Source: Lentisphaera profundi (GTDB taxonomy: Bacteria > Verrucomicrobiota > Lentisphaeria > Lentisphaerales > Lentisphaeraceae). Taken from it: a stretch of DNA of 64,000 bases. The position numbers were made by a program, and so were the translations under genes. Below, one piece after another: positions 8,875-17,851 of this stretch (positions are counted from its first letter, which is position 1; the number at the start of each line of letters is the position of its first letter). The notes below the pieces were generated by a model that did not search any database, had not been told where the DNA came from, and saw only the letters and a list, made by a program, of their open reading frames with translations. Location of the stretch: contig NZ_CP117812.1 in the NCBI RefSeq assembly GCF_028728065.1, forward strand, positions 558,001 to 622,000, in the 5' to 3' direction.

Positions 8875-9913
8875 CACGATTAACCAGTTAAGAGTGTAAA
8901 ACTTGATATAGCTATTTTTTAGTAGCATATTAATTACATCTAATAAGGAGATGTATTATGCCTAAGAATAAAGTTCAGTTTCAAGTTGGAGTTAGCTTTC
9001 CAGAATTCATCAAAACTTTTGGAACCGAAGAACAATGTAGTGCTTACCTGGAAAGCTGTAAGTGGCCTAATGGCTTTAAATGTGACACATGCGATAGTGA
9101 TAAGTATTATCGCTATAAATCAGGAAGCCGCACAATCTTTCAATGTAAAGCCTGCCGTAAAAACCATCGCTTAACAGCGGGTACTTTATTTCATCGAACG
9201 AAAGTTCCTCTCCAGAAATGGTTCTTAGCTCTCCATCAAATAAGTCAATCAAAGAACAGTGTTTCAGCATTAGAATTACACCGTCACATTGATGTGAACT
9301 ATAAAACTGCTTGGTTAATAAAGCAGAAAATTATGCAGATGATGTATGAGCAGGACAGTAAGTATAAACTTAAAGGCTTGGTTGAAATAGACGATGCTTA
9401 CCTAGGCGGTCGACTGGAAGAAGGTAAACGAGGTAGAGGTTCAGAAAATAAGTCTCCATTTATAGCTGCCGTAGAAACTAACGAAAATCGGAATCCAGTT
9501 TTTGTTAAACTGAGTCCTGTATCGGGTTTTTCTTATGAAGTTATTAAACAATGGGCTATAGATAATCTTGAGGAGAACTGTGATACAATTTCAGATGGAC
9601 TTAGAGGTTTCAGTGTCTTAAAAGAAGTAAGTAATCATAGCGTTTTAGTTACTAGTAAAGCAAAAAAAGAAGAAATAGAAAGTACTTTTAAATGGGTCAA
9701 TACAATTTTAAGTAACATCAAAACCTCAATTTCGGGGACTTTCCACTCTTTAAAATTCGATAAATATGGTTTCAGGTACCTTGCGGATTTACAGTTTAGG
9801 CTCAATAGAAGATTTGACCTCAGGAAAATGTTTTTTGGCTTAATATCTAAAGCTATGGCTACATCACAGAAACCTGTTAAATATCTTAATACATCGTTAA
9901 CTGGTTAATCGTG
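8875..9913 (+). mobile_element. Complete IS1595-family insertion sequence
   Basis: The element is 1039 bp with perfect 17-bp inverted ends: CACGATTAACCAGTTAA at 8875 and its complement ending at 9913. The octamer AATACTTT is present on both sides (8867-8874 and 9914-9921), the 8-bp target duplication expected for this family. It contains one transposase gene. Removing it and one octamer restores a copy of the shared leader motif, so the insertion is recent. Confidence 0.9.
8958..9908 (+). CDS. IS1595-family (ISXO2-like) transposase
   Basis: A 316-residue transposase, full length for the family, with AAGGAG 9 bp before its ATG. The N-terminus has a zinc ribbon (CDTCDSDKYY ... CKACRKNH). The catalytic domain has the family signature VEIDDAYLGG with the first acidic residues near 143, followed by the usual basic glycine-rich segment (GKRGRGSENKS). 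The C-terminal part ends with the pattern HSLKFDKYGFRYLADLQFRLNRR, shortened here to its key residues His, Arg, Tyr, Phe and Asn. It cuts and pastes the surrounding element. No interruption is seen, so it may be active. Confidence 0.9.
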   Translation: MPKNKVQFQVGVSFPEFIKTFGTEEQCSAYLESCKWPNGFKCDTCDSDKYYRYKSGSRTIFQCKACRKNHRLTAGTLFHRTKVPLQKWFLALHQISQSKNSVSALELHRHIDVNYKTAWLIKQKIMQMMYEQDSKYKLKGLVEIDDAYLGGRLEEGKRGRGSENKSPFIAAVETNENRNPVFVKLSPVSGFSYEVIKQWAIDNLEENCDTISDGLRGFSVLKEVSNHSVLVTSKAKKEEIESTFKWVNTILSNIKTSISGTFHSLKFDKYGFRYLADLQFRLNRRFDLRKMFFGLISKAMATSQKPVKYLNTSLTG

Positions 9914-9948
9914 AATACTTTTATAGCAACACACTTTGAAACGAAGGG

Positions 9949-10089
9949 ATGCCCAAGTTGCCCACGTTTAATATCGCTAATGATCTCGCTGAAAAAAATG
10001 AGCTATCCAAGCAATATCCGGAACTTGTCAAAGGCCTTGCTGACAAACTGGAGAAGCCAGGCCAATCAGGCAGGAGCCTTGCTCCTTAG
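9949..10089 (+). pseudogene. Sulfatase 3' fragment behind a shared leader
   Basis: A 46-codon frame starting MPKLPTFNIAND and continuing LAEKNELSKQYPELV, KGLADKLEK. This is the usual sulfatase ending, in which the product's final helix follows an 'LFDL..DP.E..NL' segment. The initiating ATG sits at the normal place after the shared leader (ACACTTTGAAACGAAGGG), so a leader has been joined to the last part of a sulfatase gene, with all catalytic sequence lost. The leader itself was later split by IS1595. Confidence 0.65.
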
Positions 10090-10244
10090 GAGCAGCGAAA
10101 GCAAAAAATCAATTAACTATAAGGCAACACTCAGGAATCACTTGATTTTAATATACCTTTTATCTCATTAGATTAGCATAAAATGTAGATGTCTACTACA
10201 TAAACAAATGTTAATAAGCATATTATAACTAATTCAAGCCCTGT

Positions 10245-10343
10245 AAGTTACTATACTTTGCGGTTCAAGCGGCGAAGATCGTGCTCAATGGAGATAGCAT
10301 TACTAAAGGGGGGGTGGGCAAGTGGTGTCACGGGGGCCTTTAA
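10245..10343 (+). pseudogene. Possible SGNH hydrolase 5' remnant
   Basis: One frame reads LLYFAVQAAKIVLNGDSITK, with the block I motif GDSIT of SGNH/GDSL esterases after a hydrophobic leader-like stretch, then runs out at a TAA where the long repeat begins. There is no ATG in the right place. The rest of 10090-10244 is AT-rich without a gene. Confidence 0.35.
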
Positions 10344-11020
10344 TGGTAGGGAACTTAAGCACATGCCGAAGGTATGTAGTAGGGTAGCCACCGGATTTAT
10401 CCGGTGGGTATTGTAAAAAAAATGATATTCATGCCGAAGGTATGAAGGAAACGCTTTGCCGCGTAGCTTCGGCACGAAGGATGCTCTTATTCAAATACCG
10501 CGGACTTACGTCCATGGCTACATTTCTAAGCTCTTCGAGCTAAAGTGTCGGTCAATATATCTTAAGTTCCCTGACATTAGGAGCCCCGCGGGCGGGTGGA
10601 AAATCCTTTCCGCCCATGTGGCAAAAGCTAGGAGCTCCTCATTCCAATGCGGATGATAAAAAATAATGCCTTCGACGAGCGGGCAGCCTCCGCGATGGTA
10701 AGGGAAATCAAGAGCTTTTAAAGTGAGATTGGCCTCTGCCCCATATTAAATTAATGAGAATACCCTTAATTTCCCTACCATTAGCCCACCACAGAGCTAA
10801 TTTGAGTGAATCACTCTAATCTCAATGAAAAAAAAACGTAGCAGTCATAAAAAAACTGGGTTAAATACTTACAAATACTTTTACAGCAACACACTTTAAA
10901 AGGCGGCGACCTTAGCTGCAAGCCTATCTCCGCGTGGAAGATGAAGTCGATCTACACAAAAGCTGATACGAGGCTATCTCAGGATGCCACTAAAGAATAA
11001 AAAGAAAAGGAAGTGATTTT
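10342..11020 (+). repeat. Long direct repeat, copy B (about 690 bp)
   Basis: Partner of 1737-2425. Starts ATGGTAGGGAACTTAAGC, shares palindromic modules (CACCGGATTTATCCGGTGGG) and runs without a break into the first codons of the sulfatase at 11021. Here the leader is joined to an intact gene, so this is the likely parental arrangement. Confidence 0.85.
10836..10900 (+). promoter_or_regulatory. Shared leader/promoter motif upstream of sulfatase operon
   Basis: ACGTAGCAGTCATAAAAAAA, CTGGGTTAAAT, TTACAAATACTTTTACAG and ACACACTTTAAAA in the same order as at 2231, 16529, 29599 and 55406. It lies about 120 bp before the first of three tandem sulfatase genes and is the best candidate for their promoter or operator. 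Confidence 0.5.
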
Positions 11021-12499
11021 ATGATAAAAAACAAATGGATATGGCTGGCTCTCGCGCTCATCACTTGCGTGTCGTTTACACATGCTTCGGCGAAGACTAC
11101 GGTGCGCCCTAATGTGTTGTTGATTGCGATTGACGATCTTAACGACTGGATTGCTTGCATGGGTGGGCACCCGCAGGCAAAGACACCGAATATGGATCGG
11201 CTCGCCGCGCGCGGGGTGCTTTTCAAGAATGCGCACTGCCAAGCACCGGTGTGTAACCCGTCACGCGCCAGTATGATGACCTCGCTCTATCCAAGTACAA
11301 GCGGGGTTTACTTTCTGACTCCTGATCTTAGCCGATCGCCGGTCGCAAGAAAAAACACCTTGTTGCCCAAGCGTTTTCAAGATGATGGCTATTACGTGAC
11401 GGGTGCCGGCAAGCTCTTTCATGGGAATCATAACAAAACACACATGCCCAATTATGCAGGATCATTTGGTGGGTTTGGGCCTTTGCCCAAGAAAAAAATC
11501 ACTTCTTTTCCCGGCGGAAGGATATGGGACTGGGGCGTGTTTCCGGCAAAAGATGACTTGATGACGGATCATAAAATAGCCGCCTGGGGCGTCGAGCAAT
11601 TGGCTACGCAATATGATAAACCACTATTTCTGGCGACGGGTTTTTACACTCCGCACGTTCCGCAATATGCACCGCAGAAGTGGTTCGACCTCTATCCCCT
11701 TGAAACATTGCAACTACCTAAGGTGGCAGAAAATGATTTGCAGGATATTTCTGAGTACGGGATCAATCTGACTCGCCTCAAGCATGTGGCACCGAGCATG
11801 GAGTGGGTTAAAAAGAATAATCAATGGAAGTCGCTAGTTCAGTCTTATCTTGCCTGCATTAGTTTTACCGACCATCAGGTGGGGAAACTACTCGATGCAT
11901 TGGATAAGAGCCCGTACAAAGACAATACATATATTGTGCTCTACACCGACCACGGTTTTCACCAAGGCGAGAAGGAGCGATTTGCCAAGCGCAGTTTGTG
12001 GGAAGACGGAACCCGTACGCCGATGATCATTGCCGGGCCGGGCATTGTTAAAGGTGAGCTGTGTTCAAAGCCGGCACAGTTGCTCGATATCTATCCGACG
12101 CTGCTGGAGCTGACCGGCTTGAAAGCCGACCCCAAATTAGAGGGGAATTCACTCGTTCCACTTCTGAAAAATCCACAGACAGATTGGCCGCATATGGCGC
12201 GTACAAGTTTCGGTCCTGGTAACTATTCAATCGTTTCCGAGCACTACCGCTACATCCAGTACAATGATGGCTCGGAAGAGTTCTACGACCGCGCAAAAGA
12301 CACGCACGAATGGGATAACGTGATCACCAATCCGGAATACGCAGCGATGATCAAAAAGCACCGCGCGCAGATCCCGCAGCAGCGTCACGAAATTCTGGGT
12401 CAAAGCTCAACCGGGCACAAATCATTTGAGGCTAGTGAAGCGCTTAGTCGCGGCGAAGCCGTCCCGGTGGACAAAAAGGTAAAGAAGAAGAAGAGATAG
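11021..12499 (+). CDS. Secreted Cys-type sulfatase (iduronate-2-sulfatase-like)
   Basis: A 492-residue S1-family sulfatase that should hydrolyse sulfate esters outside the cytoplasm. Signal peptide 1-24 (ending ASA). Metal-binding Asp38-Asp39 (AIDDLND) and the active-site motif C78-N-P-S-R82, in which Cys78 must be turned into formylglycine. Later blocks YTDHGFHQGEKERFAKRSLW and EDGTRTPMIIAGPG are characteristic of iduronate-2-sulfatase-like members, so a 2-O-sulfated or similar sugar is a plausible substrate (inference). AAGGAAGTG precedes the ATG. First gene of a three-sulfatase run, 16 bp before the next one. The basic C-terminus (KKVKKKKR) is unusual. Confidence 0.9.
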   Translation: MIKNKWIWLALALITCVSFTHASAKTTVRPNVLLIAIDDLNDWIACMGGHPQAKTPNMDRLAARGVLFKNAHCQAPVCNPSRASMMTSLYPSTSGVYFLTPDLSRSPVARKNTLLPKRFQDDGYYVTGAGKLFHGNHNKTHMPNYAGSFGGFGPLPKKKITSFPGGRIWDWGVFPAKDDLMTDHKIAAWGVEQLATQYDKPLFLATGFYTPHVPQYAPQKWFDLYPLETLQLPKVAENDLQDISEYGINLTRLKHVAPSMEWVKKNNQWKSLVQSYLACISFTDHQVGKLLDALDKSPYKDNTYIVLYTDHGFHQGEKERFAKRSLWEDGTRTPMIIAGPGIVKGELCSKPAQLLDIYPTLLELTGLKADPKLEGNSLVPLLKNPQTDWPHMARTSFGPGNYSIVSEHYRYIQYNDGSEEFYDRAKDTHEWDNVITNPEYAAMIKKHRAQIPQQRHEILGQSSTGHKSFEASEALSRGEAVPVDKKVKKKKR

Positions 12500-12515
12500 A
12501 GGAGATTATCTGATT

Positions 12516-14069
12516 ATGATATATACAAGAATAATGGCTTTGCTTTTGATCGTGACGACCGTATCGGCGACCGAACTTGATACAAGTAAATCGCCCAATA
12601 TTCTTCTCGTTCTGGTCGATGATATGGGGTATTCCGACCTAGGATGTTACGGTGGAGAGATCAATACACCGACTATTGATAGTTTAGCGTCAAAGGGTTT
12701 GCGCTACTCGCAGTTCTATAACAGTGCTCGTTGCACGCCAACACGAGCAGCGATTCTGTCAGGTTATTACGCTCAGCAAATCAACCGCGATTCCGTTCTT
12801 GACTTAAAGGGAAAAGGTGTGCGCCCAAAGTGGGCGCGCTTGTTGCCGAAATATCTGAAACCTGCCGGATACCGCTCCTATCACTCCGGCAAGTGGCACA
12901 TTGATGGCAAGCCAATGGGGAATGGATTCGATCGTTCGTTATATATTGATAATCATGGTGAATTCAGTCCCAAGGTGCTTTTAAAAAACGGCAAAAGAAT
13001 AGAACCCAAGGATGGATTTTATGCAACGATCGCGGTGGCGGATCATGCAATAGAAGTGCTCAAGGAGCATCAGGCCCATCATGCGGACAAACCTTTCTTT
13101 TCCTATGTTGCATTTACCGCCCCCCATTTCCCCTTGCAAGCCTTGCCTGAGGATATTGCACGGGTAGGGGACCGCTACAAAGTCGGGTGGGATGTCATTC
13201 GCAATCAGCGCTGGGAAGGTTTGCAGAAACGGGGATTGATCAAGGGATCGCTCTCGAAGGTGGAGTACAATCAAGGCCCTCCGCTCGATTTTTCTGAACA
13301 GCTCAAAGTCCTTGGTGAGGGCGAGGTAACTCGTCCCATTCCTTGGAATGATCTCACTGAGAAACAGAAAGAGTTCCAGCAAGTCAAGATGACGATTCAT
13401 GCCGCAATGATCGAACGGATCGACATCGAACTTGCCCGCATTATCAAACAAGTCAAAGCAATGAATTCCTTTGAGGATACCGTGATATTCTTTTTGTCCG
13501 ATAATGGTGCCAGTGCGGAAATGATGGTGCGTGGTAATGGCCATGACCCTGAAGCTGCACCAGGTTCGGCAGGCAGTTATTTATGCCTGGGGCCGGCTTG
13601 GTCGACGGTAGCCAACACGCCATTTAGAAAGCATAAAATCTGGGCACATGAAGGCGGTAGCTGTACCCCCTTTATTGTTCACTGGCCAAAACATATTTCG
13701 CAATCTGGAGCGATCCGGGAAACAAGCGGGCATGTAATTGACCTGGTTCCCACCATTCTCGATTTAGCCGGCCTAAAGATGGCAAAGCAACGGGTCCCAT
13801 TCCCGGGCAAAAGCCTGCTCCCCTCATTTCGGAAGGACACGGAGGACGATCGAGTGCTCTGGTGGTCCCACCGAGGGAATCACGCCGTCAGAAATGGAAA
13901 CTGGAAGCTGGTCAAAAGCAAAGATGGCTCTTGGGAACTTTATGATCTAAAAGAAGACCGCGCAGAAACGAATGACCTAGCCGCTCAATATCCAGAAAAA
14001 GTCAAAGCGCTCACGAAGCAATGGGAAGCCCAAGTTGAGCAGATTCGGCAAATAAAGAAGCTGAAGTAA
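12516..14069 (+). CDS. Secreted Cys-type arylsulfatase-like sulfatase
   Basis: A 517-residue S1 sulfatase. Hydrophobic signal sequence 1-19 (ending VSA), metal ligands Asp35-Asp36 (LVDDMGY), active-site motif C73-T-P-T-R77 followed by AAILSGYYAQQ. SYHSGKWHID carries the conserved lysine/histidine region and FFLSDNGAS the second metal site. The tail has the family ending LYDLKEDRAETNDLAAQYPE. GGAGA lies 10 bp upstream of the ATG and the gene follows the previous one closely, so they are co-transcribed. It belongs to a different subfamily from its neighbours, which suggests complementary activities on one polysulfated glycan. Substrate unknown. Confidence 0.9.
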   Translation: MIYTRIMALLLIVTTVSATELDTSKSPNILLVLVDDMGYSDLGCYGGEINTPTIDSLASKGLRYSQFYNSARCTPTRAAILSGYYAQQINRDSVLDLKGKGVRPKWARLLPKYLKPAGYRSYHSGKWHIDGKPMGNGFDRSLYIDNHGEFSPKVLLKNGKRIEPKDGFYATIAVADHAIEVLKEHQAHHADKPFFSYVAFTAPHFPLQALPEDIARVGDRYKVGWDVIRNQRWEGLQKRGLIKGSLSKVEYNQGPPLDFSEQLKVLGEGEVTRPIPWNDLTEKQKEFQQVKMTIHAAMIERIDIELARIIKQVKAMNSFEDTVIFFLSDNGASAEMMVRGNGHDPEAAPGSAGSYLCLGPAWSTVANTPFRKHKIWAHEGGSCTPFIVHWPKHISQSGAIRETSGHVIDLVPTILDLAGLKMAKQRVPFPGKSLLPSFRKDTEDDRVLWWSHRGNHAVRNGNWKLVKSKDGSWELYDLKEDRAETNDLAAQYPEKVKALTKQWEAQVEQIRQIKKLK

Positions 14070-14136
14070 GGCTACTTAATGCATCATCAAGAAGAGGTAA
14101 AGCCAAAATGAATACTAAAACTAAGAGGTGAGTCAT

Positions 14137-15993
14137 ATGAAAAAAATATTCCTAATGGGATTGCTGACGGCAGCTTGCTGTTTTGCAGACCGCCCAAGCA
14201 AACCTAATGTAATCCTGCTCTTGACTGATGACCTCGGCTGGCAAGATGTAAAATGCTACGATATTGATGCACCATCTCCGATGGAGACACCCAATATTGA
14301 TGAGCTGGCGAAAAAGGGTGTGCAGTTCTGGCAAGGCTATTCACCCGCACCGAGCTGTGCGCCGTCGCGAGCTGCGATCCTGAGCGGAACCCACCCCGCT
14401 CGAGCCCAACAAACACATGTCTCCGGAGGCACCCCTCCAGCACCATATCGCAAGACGCTGCACCGTATGATGCCACCCTGGTATAGAGCAAGTATGCCCA
14501 TAGAAACCTTCACACTTGCCCAAGCACTACGAGACAATGGCTACATCACCGGACATAGTGGCAAGTGGCATTTATCTAAAGTTTATGGTGGCTATCCGCA
14601 ACCGCAGGATCATGGCTTTGATTGGAGCCGTAATAACCATGGCATTCTCACTGCAATGAAACCTCATCGCTTAAGCGGATTTGCCACAAATCAGGCCGAC
14701 GACCCCTATCGCCTCGACGAAAAGGGCTTCTGTACTGACCAAAATAGTGAAGACGCCCTCACTTTTGTTCGCGAAAACAAAGACAAAGCCTTCTTCCTCT
14801 ATTACGCCACCTTTCTCGTTCATACCCCGGTTCAAACACGCAGTGAACGACTGCTGAAAAAATATTGCGATAAATTGGGAGTAAAACTCCCTAAAAACCC
14901 GAAGGAGTGGAAGGGAGAGGGACAAACAAACCCATTTTACTGTGCCATGGTTGAGGAACTCGACTATTATGTAGGCGAGCTCTTCGATTACCTCGATACC
15001 ACCGAGGATCCGCGCTGGCCGGGGCATAAACTCAGCGAAAACACCTATATCATTTTTACCTCCGATAATGGCGGCATGGAAAAAATCCCTGGCGAGATCA
15101 TTACCGATAACTACCCCCTGCATCGCGGCAAAATTTCGGCCATGGAGGGCGGCGTCCGTGTCCCCCTCATTATCACCGGTCCGGGAATTACAGCCGGTCA
15201 GCAATCAGACGTCATGATTAATGGCCTCGATTTTTATCCCACGATTCTTTCTTGGACGGGAACTCAAAAACCCAAAGATAAAACCTTGGATGGTTGCGAT
15301 ATTTCCAAGCTACTCGTAAAAAACCCAGCTGACCCAGCACTTATACGAGAGCAAGATGGCTCGGTTCGCGACACCATGCTCTGGCACTTTCCCAACAGTG
15401 TGGCCTTGGAAAGTACAATCCGCATCGGCGATTATAAACTGATCCGTAATTATGATCACGTCAATAATATAAATGCGCCCGAGTTAGAGCTCTATCGTTT
15501 ATACGAAACTCGCGAGGGCAAACAAGTCCGCGATGACATCGAAGAATCAAAAAACCTCGTAAACAGCATGGCGGAAAAAGCCCAATCAATGAATCAAAAA
15601 CTCACAGAAGCTCTAACAGGCATGAAGGCTAGCTATCCCTATTACAACCCCCATTACAAAAACCCACTTCCGGGCAAAGAGAAAGTGCCTGTGGTGCTAT
15701 CCCACAAGCAGCAAGGCTCGGTGGTGGAATGTCGCTATCGGGAGAATGGAGGCAAAGTGATACGAGCCAATCTGCTGTATACCCTGAATGGTGGCGAGCC
15801 TGCAGAAGAATGGTTCCGGATGCCAGCCGAGGTGATGCCCGGGATGAAGGTGAGGGCCTCACTGCCTAAAGGGACGAGTCATTATCTTATCAACCTCATT
15901 GATGAAAACAATTTCCTCGTCAGCTATCCTGATATGGATAAGCCTACACCTAACAAGCCGGCTTCAGCTAAAGCGCTTAGCGCCGTAAGATGA
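14137..15993 (+). CDS. Secreted Cys-type sulfatase with C-terminal extension
   Basis: A 618-residue S1 sulfatase. The ATG at 14137 is chosen over the GTG at 14128 because GAGG sits 8 bp upstream. Signal peptide 1-18; metal ligands Asp31-Asp32 (LTDDLGW); active-site motif C74-A-P-S-R78; HSGKWHLSK and FTSDNGGMEK further on. After the core, a roughly 110-residue tail (from about 510, with SHKQQGSVVECRYRENGG) looks like an extra beta-rich domain, making it longer than its neighbours. Third gene of the tandem sulfatase operon, 67 bp after the second. Substrate unknown; no formylglycine-generating enzyme is nearby. Confidence 0.88.
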   Translation: MKKIFLMGLLTAACCFADRPSKPNVILLLTDDLGWQDVKCYDIDAPSPMETPNIDELAKKGVQFWQGYSPAPSCAPSRAAILSGTHPARAQQTHVSGGTPPAPYRKTLHRMMPPWYRASMPIETFTLAQALRDNGYITGHSGKWHLSKVYGGYPQPQDHGFDWSRNNHGILTAMKPHRLSGFATNQADDPYRLDEKGFCTDQNSEDALTFVRENKDKAFFLYYATFLVHTPVQTRSERLLKKYCDKLGVKLPKNPKEWKGEGQTNPFYCAMVEELDYYVGELFDYLDTTEDPRWPGHKLSENTYIIFTSDNGGMEKIPGEIITDNYPLHRGKISAMEGGVRVPLIITGPGITAGQQSDVMINGLDFYPTILSWTGTQKPKDKTLDGCDISKLLVKNPADPALIREQDGSVRDTMLWHFPNSVALESTIRIGDYKLIRNYDHVNNINAPELELYRLYETREGKQVRDDIEESKNLVNSMAEKAQSMNQKLTEALTGMKASYPYYNPHYKNPLPGKEKVPVVLSHKQQGSVVECRYRENGGKVIRANLLYTLNGGEPAEEWFRMPAEVMPGMKVRASLPKGTSHYLINLIDENNFLVSYPDMDKPTPNKPASAKALSAVR

Positions 15994-16044
15994 AAATTTG
16001 CCGTATCAAAGGCTGGCAAATCTTTGCGAGCTTAGGGGCTCTGC

Positions 16045-16490
16045 CTAATGGATAGGAACTTAAGCAAAATTTTATTAAATTTAATATGGAGCTCTGCCCC
16101 AAACCCTGCAAGGAGCGGCCACTCCTTAACCAGGCGGATGGATTGAATACAGCACTCTGTTTAACTAAGATTAAGCATAGGAGCGCAGCGACTAGCGTCG
16201 GGATTCTTGCCGTACGGGCAATAAAATTTTGCCTGTGTGGCAGCACCCTCCGGTGGCCGAGGAGCCCTCGTAATGAAAGGGAACTTAAGCAAATCTAAGG
16301 TTAAAATTAAGCGCGGGCGCGCAGCGATTAGCGTCGGGATTCTTAAGGGGTACTTGCCGTACGGGCAACTAAAAAACATTTGCCTGTGTGGCAGCACCCT
16401 CCGGCGAGCGGGGAGCCCCCGCGGGCGTAATATTTTTCATGAATCTGTGCTTAAAATACCCTTAATTTCCCTACACTTAGCCCACCACAG
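16045..16490. repeat. Composite intergenic palindromic repeat block
   Basis: Made of two related units, each opening like TAATGGTAGGGAACTTAAGC and carrying GCGCAGCGAYTAGCGTCGGG, a GCCTGTGTGGCAGCACCCTC hairpin and a CCGGTGGCCGAGGAGCCCTC stem. It ends CTTAATTTCCCTACACTTAG, roughly the inverse of the opening. Related blocks occur at 27030, 29335, 48431 and 54750. Nothing else is seen between 15994 and 16490. Confidence 0.7.
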
Positions 16491-16528
16491 AGCTAATTTG
16501 GGTGAATACTTATAAATTCGATAAAAAA

Positions 16529-16580
16529 ACGTAGCAGTCATAAAAAATCCGTGTTAATCACTTACAAACACTTTTATATG
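16529..16580 (+). promoter_or_regulatory. Shared leader/promoter motif upstream of EEP gene
   Basis: ACGTAGCAGTCATAAAAAAT, CCGTGTTAATC and ACTTACAAACACTTTTATA, about 130 bp before the EEP gene at 16713. Same order and spacing as at 10836 and 29599. Confidence 0.5.
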
Positions 16581-16712
16581 AAGAGCGTTTCTTCATGGCA
16601 GATGAAGTCAATTTACAAAAAGGCTACTGCCAGTGATTGACCCTCGGGCACACATGAACCAGTATATTATGAATAGAAAAACTCATAAAAAAAACTTAAA
16701 GGAAAAACAACA

Positions 16713-17606
16713 ATGAATAAAGCTCACTTTATAAAATCCATCCTATTCGCGGGATTAATCATTCCCGGATTTACTTTCAGCCTCTTTGCGGAGCCCGCAA
16801 AAAAAGATCAAAGCAGTACGACTAAACTCCGAGTTATCGCATATAATGTCGCTTGTGGCCAATGGGCTAGCCCTGAACGAATCGCCGAAGAACTCAAATC
16901 TCTCAAGCCCGATATCGTCTTGCTTAGTGAAGTTCCCATAGCTAATCGCGGCAAAAAGGTAAAGGACTGGTCACAACGTATGGCAGATGCTCTCGGCTTG
17001 CCTCACGTACAAGTGGGAAACTCTTCCTCCGCGGGGCATAAGGACTCAGATTTATCGGGTGATTATAATGGCAAATACAAGTCCATTCTCAGCCGAACTC
17101 CCCTAAGTAAAGGCAAGAATTTCTTGCCAGAAGGGAGTGGTTGGGCACGCGCTAGCGCTCTTCGTGTCGAGACCAAAATCGCTGGTCGGAAGTTCGCCCT
17201 CTATTCTCTGCACTTGCCAGGCTACGCGCACAACAAGCGTCAGCCAAGTAAAATCGAGGCTTGGCAGGGGTCAAAACATAAAAGTTTGGCGGATCAAATC
17301 AATTCAGAAGATGCCTCATACGACATCATTGTCGGCGGTGATTTTAATGAATGGACCGATGGCCTCGTTATGAAATCTTTTGCAGAATCCACTCAGCTTA
17401 AAAATAGCGTGACGCCACACTCCATTGACCATATCCTCTACAGTACAAAAAGGCCCATCACTCTTCTTGACGTTAAACGCGATTGGGGACCCAAGAACCA
17501 AAACGATAAGAACCTAAAATCCGATGGCTGCCTCTCCGATCATCCTTGGATCTATTGTGAGTTCGAAATCCCTGTCGCCACGGCTTCCAAATCACGCAAA
17601 AAATAA
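16713..17606 (+). CDS. Secreted endonuclease/exonuclease/phosphatase family protein
   Basis: A 297-residue EEP-fold metal-dependent hydrolase, predicted exported (signal peptide about 1-27, ending FAEP). The fold's landmarks are in order: VIAYNVACG (metal-binding Asn), LLSEVP (metal Glu), YSLHLPG, VGGDFNEW (catalytic Asp-x-Asn), SIDHILY and CLSDHPWIY (terminal Asp-His). Such secreted PVC proteins may be phosphodiesterases, phosphatases or nucleases; the substrate cannot be read. AAAGGAAA precedes the ATG. Its upstream region carries the shared leader, so it may be co-regulated with the sulfatases. It is followed by an ATTAAAAAGAGCTTTTTTTA near-palindrome that could end transcription. Confidence 0.85.
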   Translation: MNKAHFIKSILFAGLIIPGFTFSLFAEPAKKDQSSTTKLRVIAYNVACGQWASPERIAEELKSLKPDIVLLSEVPIANRGKKVKDWSQRMADALGLPHVQVGNSSSAGHKDSDLSGDYNGKYKSILSRTPLSKGKNFLPEGSGWARASALRVETKIAGRKFALYSLHLPGYAHNKRQPSKIEAWQGSKHKSLADQINSEDASYDIIVGGDFNEWTDGLVMKSFAESTQLKNSVTPHSIDHILYSTKRPITLLDVKRDWGPKNQNDKNLKSDGCLSDHPWIYCEFEIPVATASKSRKK

Positions 17607-17660
17607 GCATTAAAAAGAGCTTTTTTTAATATTTTCTCGATTAGCTAGAGCATTTCAACC

Positions 17661-17851
17661 CCTGGGTACGCCAAGCACCTGCTTGGCATTTGCTAACACC
17701 CTTCAAAACCTGGGTACGCCAAGCACCTGCTTGGCATTTGCTAACACCCTTCAAAACCTAGGTACGCCAAGCACCTGCTTGGCATTTGCTAACACCCTTC
17801 AAAACCTAGGTACGCCAAGCACCTGCTTGGCATTTGCTAACACCCTTCAAA
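17661..17851 (+). repeat. Four tandem 48-bp REP-like units
   Basis: Units start at 17661, 17709, 17757 and 17805. Each holds GGTACGCCAAGCACCTGCTT and GGCATTTGCTAACACCC, with CCAAGCACCTGCTTGG as an imperfect palindrome. They sit at the 3' end of the REP-associated transposase gene, and the last unit supplies its stop codon. There are no variable spacers, so this is not CRISPR. Confidence 0.9.

Noticed and set aside
12981-13544. 187-codon minus-strand frame
   Set aside because: Lies opposite conserved sulfatase coding sequence; shadow frame. The same holds for 14671-15204 and 20677-21207.
17661-17851. CRISPR array
   Set aside because: Units are direct 48-bp copies with no variable spacers and no cas genes; the core matches the repeats on the other side of the RAYT gene.
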